From Acinetobacter sp. A47 (GTDB taxonomy: Bacteria; Pseudomonadota; Gammaproteobacteria; Pseudomonadales; Moraxellaceae): a DNA stretch of 64,000 bases. The notes under the pieces were generated by a model, which did no database searches, was not told the DNA's origin, and was given only the letters and a program-made list of their open reading frames with translations. A program made the position numbers and the translations under genes. Positions 56,234 to 64,000 of the stretch are shown piece after piece. Each line of letters starts with the position of its first letter. Position 1 is the stretch's first letter. Where the stretch lies: positions 1 through 64,000 of the forward strand of contig NZ_JSUS01000064.1 of assembly GCF_000805455.1 (NCBI RefSeq), read 5' to 3'.

Positions 56234-57379
56234 ATGCAAAAGCAGCTCTTACTTCCCTTATTTTTATCCATCGGACTGGTATTGCAAGGCTGCGGTTCCG
56301 AGCAGGCAAAGCCCGCTGAAACACCGCTTGCCAAAGTCAGTGTTATTAGCATCCAGCCGCAATCGGTGAACTTTAGTGAAAACCTGCCCGCCCGTGTACA
56401 GGCGTACCGGACAGCAGAAATCCGTCCCCAGGTTGGCGGCATTATTGAAAAAGTCCTGTTCCGGCAAGGCAGTGAAGTCAAAGCCGGACAAGCACTTTAT
56501 AAAATTAATGCCGAAACCTTTCAGGCCGATGTAAACAGCAACAAAGCCTCGCTAAACAAGGCTGAAGCTGAGGTCGCCCGTTTAAAAGTGCAACTGGCGC
56601 GTTATGAACAGCTATTGCCAAGCAACGCAATCAGTAAGCAGGAAGTCAGTAATGCCCAGGCTGAATACCGTCAGGCCTTGGCCGATGTCGCCCAGATGAA
56701 AGCGCTACTGACCCGTCAAAACCTGAACCTGCAATATGCCACCGTGCGTGCCCCGATTTCGGGCCGTATTGGTCAGTCCTTTGTGACCGAAGGTGCATTG
56801 GTCAGTCAGGGCGATGCCAACACCATGGCTACGGTACAGCAGATCGATAAGGTCTATGTTGATGTCAAACAGTCGATTGGTGAATATGAACGTTTGCAGG
56901 CTGCACTACAACGTGGTGAATTGTCTGCCAATAATGAAAAAAGTGTGCGTATTTCCAATAGTCACGGTCAGGCCTATAACGTCACCGCGAAAATGCTGTT
57001 TGAAGATATCAATGTGGACCCCGAAACCGGTGATGTGACCATCCGGATCGAAGTCCAGAATCCTGAGCGCAAACTGCTTCCGGGCATGTATGTACGCGTC
57101 AATATTGACCGTGCTTCTATTCCGCAAGCGCTGCTTGTTCCTGCTCAGGCCATTCAGCGCAATATCAATGGTGAACCGCAGGTTTATGTCCTCAATGCCA
57201 AAGGTGCAGCAGAAGTGCGTCCAATTGAACTGGGACAGCAATATGACCAGTTCTATATCGCCAATAAAGGTCTAAAAAGCGACGATAAAGTGGTGGTAGA
57301 AGGTATCGAGCGTATCCAGCCAAATCAAAAACTTGAGATTAGCAACTGGAAAGTGCCGGCAGTACAAGGAGCTCAATGA
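56234..57379 (+). CDS. adeA: Periplasmic adaptor AdeA of the AdeABC pump
   Basis: 381 residues with a lipobox (LVLQGC, Cys20) and the membrane-fusion architecture: biotinyl-lipoyl halves (ARVQAYRTAEIRPQVGGIIE and YATVRAPISGRIGQSFVTEG) around an alpha-hairpin. Sequence follows A. baumannii AdeA nearly throughout. It links AdeB to the outer membrane channel. Its stop overlaps the adeB start by four bases. Confidence 0.93.
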   Translation: MQKQLLLPLFLSIGLVLQGCGSEQAKPAETPLAKVSVISIQPQSVNFSENLPARVQAYRTAEIRPQVGGIIEKVLFRQGSEVKAGQALYKINAETFQADVNSNKASLNKAEAEVARLKVQLARYEQLLPSNAISKQEVSNAQAEYRQALADVAQMKALLTRQNLNLQYATVRAPISGRIGQSFVTEGALVSQGDANTMATVQQIDKVYVDVKQSIGEYERLQAALQRGELSANNEKSVRISNSHGQAYNVTAKMLFEDINVDPETGDVTIRIEVQNPERKLLPGMYVRVNIDRASIPQALLVPAQAIQRNINGEPQVYVLNAKGAAEVRPIELGQQYDQFYIANKGLKSDDKVVVEGIERIQPNQKLEISNWKVPAVQGAQ

Positions 57380-60300
57380 TGATGTCTCAATTCTTCATTC
57401 GCCGTCCCGTGTTTGCATGGGTGATTGCGATTTTTATTATATTGTTTGGGCTACTGAGTATTCCGAAACTCCCGATTGCCCGCTTTCCCAGCGTCGCGCC
57501 CCCGCAGGTCAATATTAGTGCCACCTATCCGGGTGCAACGGCAAAAACCATTAATGACAGTGTGGTTACCCTGATCGAAAGAGAACTGTCCGGGGTAAAA
57601 AACCTGCTCTACTATAGCTCAACCACAGATACCTCGGGTACCGCAGAGATTTCGGCGACCTTTAAACCAGGTACCGATGTAGAAATGGCACAGGTAGATG
57701 TACAAAACAAGATCAAGGCCGTTGAAGCACGCCTGCCGCAAGTGGTTCGGCAACAAGGCTTACAGGTGGAGGCCTCTTCATCAGGCTTCCTGATGCTGGT
57801 CGGGATTAACTCCCCCAATGGACAATATTCCGAAGTAGACCTGAGTGACTATCTGGTCCGTAACGTGGTGGAAGAACTGAAACGCGTTGAAGGCGTAGGT
57901 AAAGTTCAATCCTTCGGTGCAGAAAAAGCCATGCGGATCTGGGTTGATCCCAACAAGCTGGTGTCTTACGGCCTGTCCATCAGTGATGTCAACAATGCCA
58001 TCCGTGAGAACAATGTCGAGATTGCACCCGGACGGCTTGGCGACCTGCCCGCTGAAAAAGGCCAGCTTATCACCGTGCCTCTCTCTGCCCAGGGGCAACT
58101 GGACAATGTCGAGCAATTCCAGAACATTAGCCTGAAAAGCAAGACCAGTGGTAGCGTGATCAAACTGTCCGATGTTGCCAGAGTCGAGATCGGCTCTCAG
58201 GCATACAACTTTGCCATTTTAGAAAATGGTCAACCCGCAACAGCGGCAGCTATCCAGCTCAGTCCGGGTGCCAATGCAGTAAAAACCGCCGAAGGTGTCC
58301 GCGCCAAAATTGAAGAGTTAAAACTCAACCTGCCTGAAGGCATGCAGTTTACGATTCCTTATGACACGGCGCCTTTTGTCAAGATTTCAATCGAAAAAGT
58401 GATCCATACCTTGCTGGAAGCCATGGTGCTGGTTTTCATCGTGATGTATCTGTTCCTGCATAATGTGCGTTATACCCTGATTCCCGCCATTGTTGCCCCT
58501 ATTGCCCTGCTAGGTACCTTTGCGGTCATGCTCATGGCTGGCTTCTCGATTAACGTACTGACCATGTTTGGTATGGTGCTTGCCATCGGGATTATCGTCG
58601 ATGATGCAATCGTGGTGGTAGAAAACGTCGAACGGATCATGGCAACCGAAGGACTGGCTCCCAAAGAAGCCACTTCCAAGGCCATGAAGGAAATCACCAG
58701 TCCGATTATCGGGATTACCCTGGTGCTGGCCGCTGTGTTCCTGCCGATGGCCTTTGCCAGTGGTTCGGTCGGCATCATCTATCAACAGTTTACCCTGACC
58801 ATGTCGGTGTCGATTCTGTTCTCGGCATTACTGGCCTTGATCCTGACTCCGGCGCTCTGTGCCACTATCCTGAAACCGATTGACGGGCACCACCAAAAGA
58901 AAGGTTTCTTTGCCTGGTTTGACCGTAGCTTCGACAAAGTCACCAAGAAGTATGAATTGATCTTGCTAAAAGTGATCAAGCATAGTCTTCCAATGATGGC
59001 GATGTTTGTGATCATTACCGGTCTCACCTTTGCAGGAATGAAATACTGGCCAACCGCCTTTATGCCAGAAGAAGATCAGGGCTGGTTTCTGACCACTTTC
59101 CAGTTACCTTCCGATGCGACGGCTGCAAGAACGCGAGCTGTGGTGAACGAGTTTGAGAACAGCTTGAAAGACAACCCGAATGTGAAAAGCAATACCACTA
59201 TTATGGGTTGGGGCTTTAGTGGCGCAGGCCAAAACGTTGCCTTGGCTTTTACCACACTCAAAGATTTTAAAGAGCGGACATCAAGTGCCAGCGAAATGAC
59301 CAATGCGGTCAATGAAACCATGGCACATAGTAAAGAAGGTGCCACCATGGCGGTGCTTCCACCTGCCATTGATGAGCTGGGGACTTTTGCCGGTTTCAGT
59401 TTACGTTTGCAAGATCGTGCCAACTTAGGCATGCCAGCACTTCTGGCAGCACAAGACCAGCTCATGGCAATGGCGGCCAAGAATAAAAAGTTTTATATGG
59501 TCTGGAATGAAGGCCTGCCACAAGGTGACAATATTTCGCTGAAAATTGACCGTGCAAAACTCAATGCTTTGGGCGTGAAATTCTCGGATGTTTCCGACAT
59601 CATTTCGACGTCAATGGGCTCAATGTACATCAATGACTTCCCCAATCAGGGACGTATGCAACAGGTGATTGTACAGGTGGATGCCAAGTCACGGATGCAG
59701 TTAAAAGACATTCTGAACCTGAAAGTTGCAGGTTCAAGCGGTCAACTGGTTTCTTTATCTGAAGTGGTCACGCCTCAATGGAACAAGGCACCGCAGCAAT
59801 ATAACCGCTATAACGGTCGCCCATCGTTAAGCATTGCCGGTATTCCGAATTTTGATACTTCCTCCGGCGATGCCATGCGTGAAATGGTGAACCTGATCGC
59901 CAAGTTACCAAAAGGCATTGGTTATGAGTGGACCGGTATATCCTTGCAGGAAAAACAGTCCGAATCACAGATGGCGTTCTTGCTTGCTCTCTCCATGCTG
60001 GTGGTATTTCTGGTACTTGCGGCACTTTATGAAAGCTGGGCCATTCCGCTTTCAGTGATGCTGGTGGTGCCTCTAGGTATTTTTGGTGCCGTGATTGCAA
60101 TCATGTCACGTGGACTGATGAACGATGTGTTCTTTAAAATCGGCCTGATTACCATTATTGGGCTCTCTGCCAAGAACGCCATTTTGATCGTCGAATTTGC
60201 CAAGATGTTAAAGGAAGAAGGCATGAGTTTAATTGAGGCCACCGTTGCCGCAGCCAAACTACGTTTACGCCCGATTCTGATGACCTCCCTGGCCTTTACC

Positions 60301-60489
60301 TGTGGAGTGATTCCACTGGTGATTGCATCAGGCGCCAGTTCAGAAACACAGCATGCCTTGGGTACGGGCGTATTTGGCGGCATGATCTCGGCCACGATTC
60401 TGGCAATCTTCTTTGTGCCTGTGTTCTTTATCTTTGTTTTGGGCGCAGTCGAAAAACTGTTTGCTCCCAAGCAGAAAAATCCGACTTAA
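57376..60489 (+). CDS. adeB: RND multidrug transporter AdeB
   Basis: 1037 residues, full length for an HAE1 RND pump with twelve helices and two periplasmic loops. The proton-relay aspartates are in GIIVDDAIVVVENVER (Asp409/410, numbered from the first Met). The sequence tracks A. baumannii AdeB closely. It exports aminoglycosides, tetracyclines, fluoroquinolones and other drugs. Three consecutive Met codons at the start leave a small ambiguity. Confidence 0.95.
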   Translation: MMMSQFFIRRPVFAWVIAIFIILFGLLSIPKLPIARFPSVAPPQVNISATYPGATAKTINDSVVTLIERELSGVKNLLYYSSTTDTSGTAEISATFKPGTDVEMAQVDVQNKIKAVEARLPQVVRQQGLQVEASSSGFLMLVGINSPNGQYSEVDLSDYLVRNVVEELKRVEGVGKVQSFGAEKAMRIWVDPNKLVSYGLSISDVNNAIRENNVEIAPGRLGDLPAEKGQLITVPLSAQGQLDNVEQFQNISLKSKTSGSVIKLSDVARVEIGSQAYNFAILENGQPATAAAIQLSPGANAVKTAEGVRAKIEELKLNLPEGMQFTIPYDTAPFVKISIEKVIHTLLEAMVLVFIVMYLFLHNVRYTLIPAIVAPIALLGTFAVMLMAGFSINVLTMFGMVLAIGIIVDDAIVVVENVERIMATEGLAPKEATSKAMKEITSPIIGITLVLAAVFLPMAFASGSVGIIYQQFTLTMSVSILFSALLALILTPALCATILKPIDGHHQKKGFFAWFDRSFDKVTKKYELILLKVIKHSLPMMAMFVIITGLTFAGMKYWPTAFMPEEDQGWFLTTFQLPSDATAARTRAVVNEFENSLKDNPNVKSNTTIMGWGFSGAGQNVALAFTTLKDFKERTSSASEMTNAVNETMAHSKEGATMAVLPPAIDELGTFAGFSLRLQDRANLGMPALLAAQDQLMAMAAKNKKFYMVWNEGLPQGDNISLKIDRAKLNALGVKFSDVSDIISTSMGSMYINDFPNQGRMQQVIVQVDAKSRMQLKDILNLKVAGSSGQLVSLSEVVTPQWNKAPQQYNRYNGRPSLSIAGIPNFDTSSGDAMREMVNLIAKLPKGIGYEWTGISLQEKQSESQMAFLLALSMLVVFLVLAALYESWAIPLSVMLVVPLGIFGAVIAIMSRGLMNDVFFKIGLITIIGLSAKNAILIVEFAKMLKEEGMSLIEATVAAAKLRLRPILMTSLAFTCGVIPLVIASGASSETQHALGTGVFGGMISATILAIFFVPVFFIFVLGAVEKLFAPKQKNPT

Positions 60490-60568
60490 ATGACGTTGGG
60501 TAGAGGAAACCATTTACTTTCCTCTGCCTCTACCACGCTACATCCCCCTATTTTATATGGAGAAGACC

Positions 60569-61972
60569 ATGTCTAAAGCGACTGTCTTATCTCGTGGCCT
60601 GCTTATCTCTACACTTTCAATGGCCTTGACGGCGTGTATGAACCTGCAGGCTCCCCAGCCGATGATCAAACCGGATATTTCACAAAACTTTTCCCAAGCT
60701 CCGGCTGGGACTTCGATTGCCCATCAGGGTTATCAACAATTTTTTTCTGCCCCACGTTTATTACAAGTGATTGAAATCAGCTTAAATAACAACCGTGATT
60801 TACGTATAGCAATGCTGAATATTCAACGCGCACAACAGCAATATCAGATCAGTAAAAATGAGCAGCTGCCTACTATTGGAGCAAATGGTAGTGCGGTACG
60901 ACAGGTGAATCCATCTGTAAATCCAAACAATCCCTATTCAACTTTTCAAGTCGGTTTAGGGATGACGGCTTATGAGCTGGATTTTTGGGGCCGTGTACAA
61001 AGTTTAAAAGATGCAGCACTGAACCATTACCTTGCCACCCAGAGCGCCCGAGATGCCGCCCAGATTAGTCTGGTAAGTCAGGTTAGCCAGGCATGGGTAG
61101 ACTATGCCTATGCCAAAGCCAGTTTAAATCTGGCTGAACAGACCCTAACCGCACAGCTCGACGCTTATAACCTGAACAAAAAACGTTTTGATGTCGGGAT
61201 TGATAGCGAGGTGCCGTTACGTCAGGCACAGATTTCGGTTGAAACCGCCCGCAATGATGTTGCGGCCTATAAGACCCGTGTTTCACAGGCACAAAACTTA
61301 TTAAACCTATTGGCAGGTCAAACAGTTCCTCAGCATCTTCTGCCCCAGCAAGCTATACAAACGATTAGTGCTGAAACCAGCTTTGCAACAGGCTTAAGCA
61401 GTGATCTACTGAATAACCGTCCAGACCTAAAAGCTGCTGAATATCAATTACGTGCTGCCGGGGCGAATATTGGCGCAGCCAAGGCCCGTATGTTCCCGAC
61501 TATTCGCCTGACAGGTTCAGCGGGATATGCCTCGGCAGATCTCAAAGATTTATTCAAATCAGCAGGTTTCTCCTGGTCAGTTGGCCCAAGTATTGATATT
61601 CCGGTCTTTGACTGGGGAACCCGTAAAGCCAATATTCAAATGACCGAAACAGAACAAAAAATTGCACTGGCTGATTATGAAAAAACCATTCAGTCCGCTT
61701 TTCGTGAAGTAAATGATGCCCTTGCTGCCCGTGCCCATCTGGATGAACGTTTGAATGCCCAACGCCGTTTGGTTGCTGCAACCCATACCACCTATACATT
61801 ATCCTCGGCCCGTTTTAGAGCAGGTATTGACAGTTACCTGTCCGTGCTGGATGCGCAGCGTTCTGCCTATGCCGCCCAGCAAGGCTTGTTAGGACTGGAA
61901 CAAATCAAGCTGAATAACCAGATTGAGTTATATAAGGCTTTGGGTGGCGGGTTATCCCGACCAGTAGCTTAA
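60569..61972 (+). CDS. adeC: Outer-membrane channel AdeC (OprM/NodT family)
   Basis: About 467 residues from ATG 60569, which has GGAG seven bases upstream; ATG 60557 is less likely. A lipobox (MALTAC) precedes two outer-membrane-factor repeats (for example LDFWGRVQSLKDAALNHYLA and SSARFRAGIDSYLSVLDAQR). It is 80 bases after adeB on the same strand. AdeC completes the tripartite pump; some Acinetobacter strains lack it, but it is intact here. Confidence 0.9.
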   Translation: MSKATVLSRGLLISTLSMALTACMNLQAPQPMIKPDISQNFSQAPAGTSIAHQGYQQFFSAPRLLQVIEISLNNNRDLRIAMLNIQRAQQQYQISKNEQLPTIGANGSAVRQVNPSVNPNNPYSTFQVGLGMTAYELDFWGRVQSLKDAALNHYLATQSARDAAQISLVSQVSQAWVDYAYAKASLNLAEQTLTAQLDAYNLNKKRFDVGIDSEVPLRQAQISVETARNDVAAYKTRVSQAQNLLNLLAGQTVPQHLLPQQAIQTISAETSFATGLSSDLLNNRPDLKAAEYQLRAAGANIGAAKARMFPTIRLTGSAGYASADLKDLFKSAGFSWSVGPSIDIPVFDWGTRKANIQMTETEQKIALADYEKTIQSAFREVNDALAARAHLDERLNAQRRLVAATHTTYTLSSARFRAGIDSYLSVLDAQRSAYAAQQGLLGLEQIKLNNQIELYKALGGGLSRPVA

Positions 61973-62392
61973 AGTTGTATCTTTTACATCCGGTTTCTAG
62001 TCAAGGCAGGTTGTGGTTTTCTTGCATGGAATTAGACATCTTGTTTTAGCTAGAAAGTTTAAATCATTTATGATTCCAATAATTTAGGTTAACAGAAACA
62101 TGGGAGGGTAAAGTATGATTAGGAATATGCAAAACAAGGCCCTCCCCTGTTTTACAGGACTGGATATATAAATCAAATGAAGTTGTGATACTTGGGTCAA
62201 TTGAAGCATGTGTCACAACCATTGCTTTAAGCAAAGTAGCCCAAGTTTGAAAAGCGACCGGATAAAATGGGCGGATAGAAATTGAAAAGCAATCATTGAT
62301 CTTCCCATGGCCAGCCTAAAACAGCTAACAGTATGGCTTCATTGAAATAGTTGACTCAAAAGCGGCGGCTGACATTCCTCTAAAGGTGAAAT
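61973..62392. other. 420-base gap
   Basis: No complete gene is seen. Short open segments on the plus strand are broken by stops and could be decayed coding sequence, but I cannot assign them. The stretch lies between adeC and an orphan exported protein gene. Confidence 0.35.
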
Positions 62393-62881
62393 ATGACCTT
62401 CAATAAATTGGCAAAAAAATTCGGGTTTTTCTTATCCGCTTTCGCTGTTTTAGCAGCCTTTAATATGATAGAAAATCAAAATGTTAAAGCGAATGAACCA
62501 GCTATATTTTCCCTGGATTTAACCGATGAGGATATAAGTCCAGAAGGTGGAGGCATTGAATTACATAAAGAAGGACAACTCTGCTTACTTATCTTAAATA
62601 TCTACAGAGAATCAGGACAAGAAAACTATCGTTTTAAATTTAAAAAGAATAATTTAATAGAAACATCCTATTTAAAATATAGATATCCAAACGCTTTGTT
62701 GGCTATTAATGATGATTTGCAAGAGCTTATTGCTCATGATGAAAGCCCTGACAGCAACAATAAAATGGAACTTATTAAAAATGACTTCATCGTCGGGCAA
62801 AAAAATAAAGCAATTTTGCACAAGTTTTTTTTATATCAAAAAAAAATCCCTGACGGACTTTTAAAGAAAAACTGTAATTAA
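62393..62881 (+). CDS. Exported hypothetical protein, AT-rich
   Basis: 162 residues with a signal peptide (FGFFLSAFAVLAAFNMI) and a small mature domain with two cysteines (EGQLCLLILN and the C-terminal KKNCN). No family is recognised. Its codons are more AT-rich than those of the efflux and peroxidase genes on both sides, which suggests acquisition from elsewhere. GGTG precedes the ATG by about seven bases. Confidence 0.6.
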   Translation: MTFNKLAKKFGFFLSAFAVLAAFNMIENQNVKANEPAIFSLDLTDEDISPEGGGIELHKEGQLCLLILNIYRESGQENYRFKFKKNNLIETSYLKYRYPNALLAINDDLQELIAHDESPDSNNKMELIKNDFIVGQKNKAILHKFFLYQKKIPDGLLKKNCN

Positions 62882-63013
62882 CATTTGAAGGTTTTCCTCT
62901 GCCAATTCGCTCAGAATGCTATAAAACCGGTACACTCAGGCATATCAATACCAACGTGACTTCCGGCTGGTCTGAGACAGCCCACGAATCTGTTATTCCC
63001 CATAAACACTTTC

Positions 63014-63043
63014 CCGCTGAAATAAGCTGATTTATTTCAGCGG
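63014..63043. terminator. Strong inverted repeat after the DyP gene
   Basis: A 12-bp perfect stem (CCGCTGAAATAA at 63014-63025, TTATTTCAGCGG at 63032-63043) with a six-base loop. It has no long T run on the DyP strand, so it is a weak or hairpin-only terminator. Confidence 0.55.
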
Positions 63044-63050
63044 ATTCAAC

Positions 63051-63992
63051 TTATTCGCCTAAATCTTCAAGAAAATCAAAGCTAGGAACAAAGAATAAGC
63101 TGCCTGAAACAGGGGTACTAAAATCCAGTAAGCGATCAACATGTCCGGTTTCTTTCCCCAGGAACATATTTTCCAGCATGGTTTTGGTGATGTTAAAAGA
63201 GCGTGAATAGCCGATAAAGAAAGTACCATATTCCCCTTCAGTCGGATTGGAAAATGGCATATTGGCTCTCAAGATTTTAAGCTCGTTCCCTTCAGCATCA
63301 TGTGCCTTACTCGCGACATTATGCGCACTTTGCGGTTTGACATCATCACCCAGCTCGACATCATCATATTTTTTCCGGCCAATCACCTTTTCCTGTTCTT
63401 CAGTGCTTAGGCCCTTCCACATTTCCATGTTATGCAGGTATTTCTGGATAAACGCATAACTGCCACCAAGGAATTCGGCATCTTCTTGTCCGACATAGGC
63501 AATCTCTCTGGCAATTTCATGTTCAGGGTTTTCGGTTCCATCCACAAAGCCAAGAATGGCACGACCATCAAAGTATCTGAACCCCTTGGTTTCACTGATC
63601 GGATAGGTATCTGCTTTTAATTGCTCATGCAGTATTGAAGCGAGCTCATAACAAATCGCCATCTGATTGGCACGGATATGAAAGAACAGGTCTCCAGCCG
63701 TAGCGACTGCTGTATGCCTTGGCCCCTTGATTTCCTGAAAAGGCGTAAGCTCTTTGGGTTTATTATGGTGAGGAAACAGGATATCCCATGCATTCGAGCC
63801 AATGCCGACAGAGGCACTAAAATTACTGTGTGGAAAACGGTGGGTCAGGCTGCGTACCAGTGCTGAAAAATTGGCAAGGCAATCAATTACCCCGGAATGG
63901 TCAGGATTGCTATTGAGGCCGAGTACAATAAATAATGCATTTTCACCTGAAAGGTTATTGATCACAGGCTGAGGTCTTAAAGGAACATTCAT
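63051..63992 (-). CDS. DyP-type haem peroxidase
   Basis: 313 residues with the DyP signature GFVDGTENP, whose aspartate is the distal acid, a conserved histidine region for haem binding (about residue 220, PQSAHNVASKAH) and a late GTFFIGYSRSF segment. No signal peptide is visible, so it is cytoplasmic or an encapsulin cargo; no encapsulin gene is seen here. It uses peroxide to oxidise dyes and phenolics; its physiological substrate is unknown. Confidence 0.9.
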   Translation of the reverse strand: MNVPLRPQPVINNLSGENALFIVLGLNSNPDHSGVIDCLANFSALVRSLTHRFPHSNFSASVGIGSNAWDILFPHHNKPKELTPFQEIKGPRHTAVATAGDLFFHIRANQMAICYELASILHEQLKADTYPISETKGFRYFDGRAILGFVDGTENPEHEIAREIAYVGQEDAEFLGGSYAFIQKYLHNMEMWKGLSTEEQEKVIGRKKYDDVELGDDVKPQSAHNVASKAHDAEGNELKILRANMPFSNPTEGEYGTFFIGYSRSFNITKTMLENMFLGKETGHVDRLLDFSTPVSGSLFFVPSFDFLEDLGE

Positions 63993-64000
63993 AACGTTTA

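Noticed and set aside
56234..61972. Assignment of the RND operon as AdeIJK
   Set aside because: The adjacent AdeR and AdeS, the AdeR box and the close match of the adaptor and pump to AdeA and AdeB favour AdeABC.
62101..62340. Decayed gene between adeC and the orphan exported protein
   Set aside because: Open segments are short, interrupted by stops and could not be linked to a protein family.

Overview
The window comes from an Acinetobacter-type gammaproteobacterium, probably not A. baumannii itself. The evidence is a PcaU-controlled pcaIJF block, a CntAB carnitine oxygenase cluster, the AdeRS/AdeABC efflux locus, a Vfr/Crp-type regulator and a PyrB/PyrC' pair. No rRNA, tRNA or CRISPR array was seen.

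Layout. 1-3.3 kb: 3-oxoadipate catabolism (pcaF partial, pcaJ, pcaI, divergent IclR regulator with a three-half-site operator); a chain of palindromes separates pcaJ from pcaF. 3.4-12.1 kb: carnitine catabolism (cntB, semialdehyde dehydrogenase, cntA, an HSL-type esterase, a BCCT transporter, a decarboxylating D-malate/tartrate dehydrogenase, a divergent LysR). 12.1-15.6 kb: an EamA exporter, a porin-like barrel and an RDD membrane protein.

15.6-29.4 kb is an AT-rich accessory island that reads as the variable tail of an orphan type VI secretion vgrG locus. It holds VgrG, a two-LysM candidate effector, six Sel1-repeat lipoproteins, a family of small non-Sel1 lipoproteins (two intact, one frameshifted, one shortened), a 5'-truncated Rhs tip with a ten-base poly-C/poly-G tract inside its toxin domain, and at least two more decayed effector/immunity remnants that contain no complete gene. 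Every complete small gene between 16.1 and 25.3 kb other than the Rhs tip starts with a lipoprotein signal. This suggests an immunity array against effectors acting in the periplasm or envelope. Nothing here has been tested and the toxin activities are unknown.

29.4-46 kb: mostly chromosomal housekeeping genes (DUF2520 protein, LprI-like lipoprotein, OmpA-domain protein with a truncated tandem paralogue, pyrC'/pyrB, rlmKL, clpB with a sigma32-type promoter, M23 peptidase, OsmC, Vfr-like regulator, M48 lipoprotein). 45.9-52.7 kb: a methyltransferase, a Baeyer-Villiger-type monooxygenase, an SDR and two paralogous PF10118 proteins, facing a divergent TetR with repeated 10-mers in the shared intergenic region. 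52.7-62 kb: a TauD-type dioxygenase, then adeS and adeR, unusually separated by an opposite-strand small membrane-protein gene that has its own near-perfect copy of the AdeR box, then adeA-adeB-adeC. The right end has an orphan exported protein and a DyP peroxidase.
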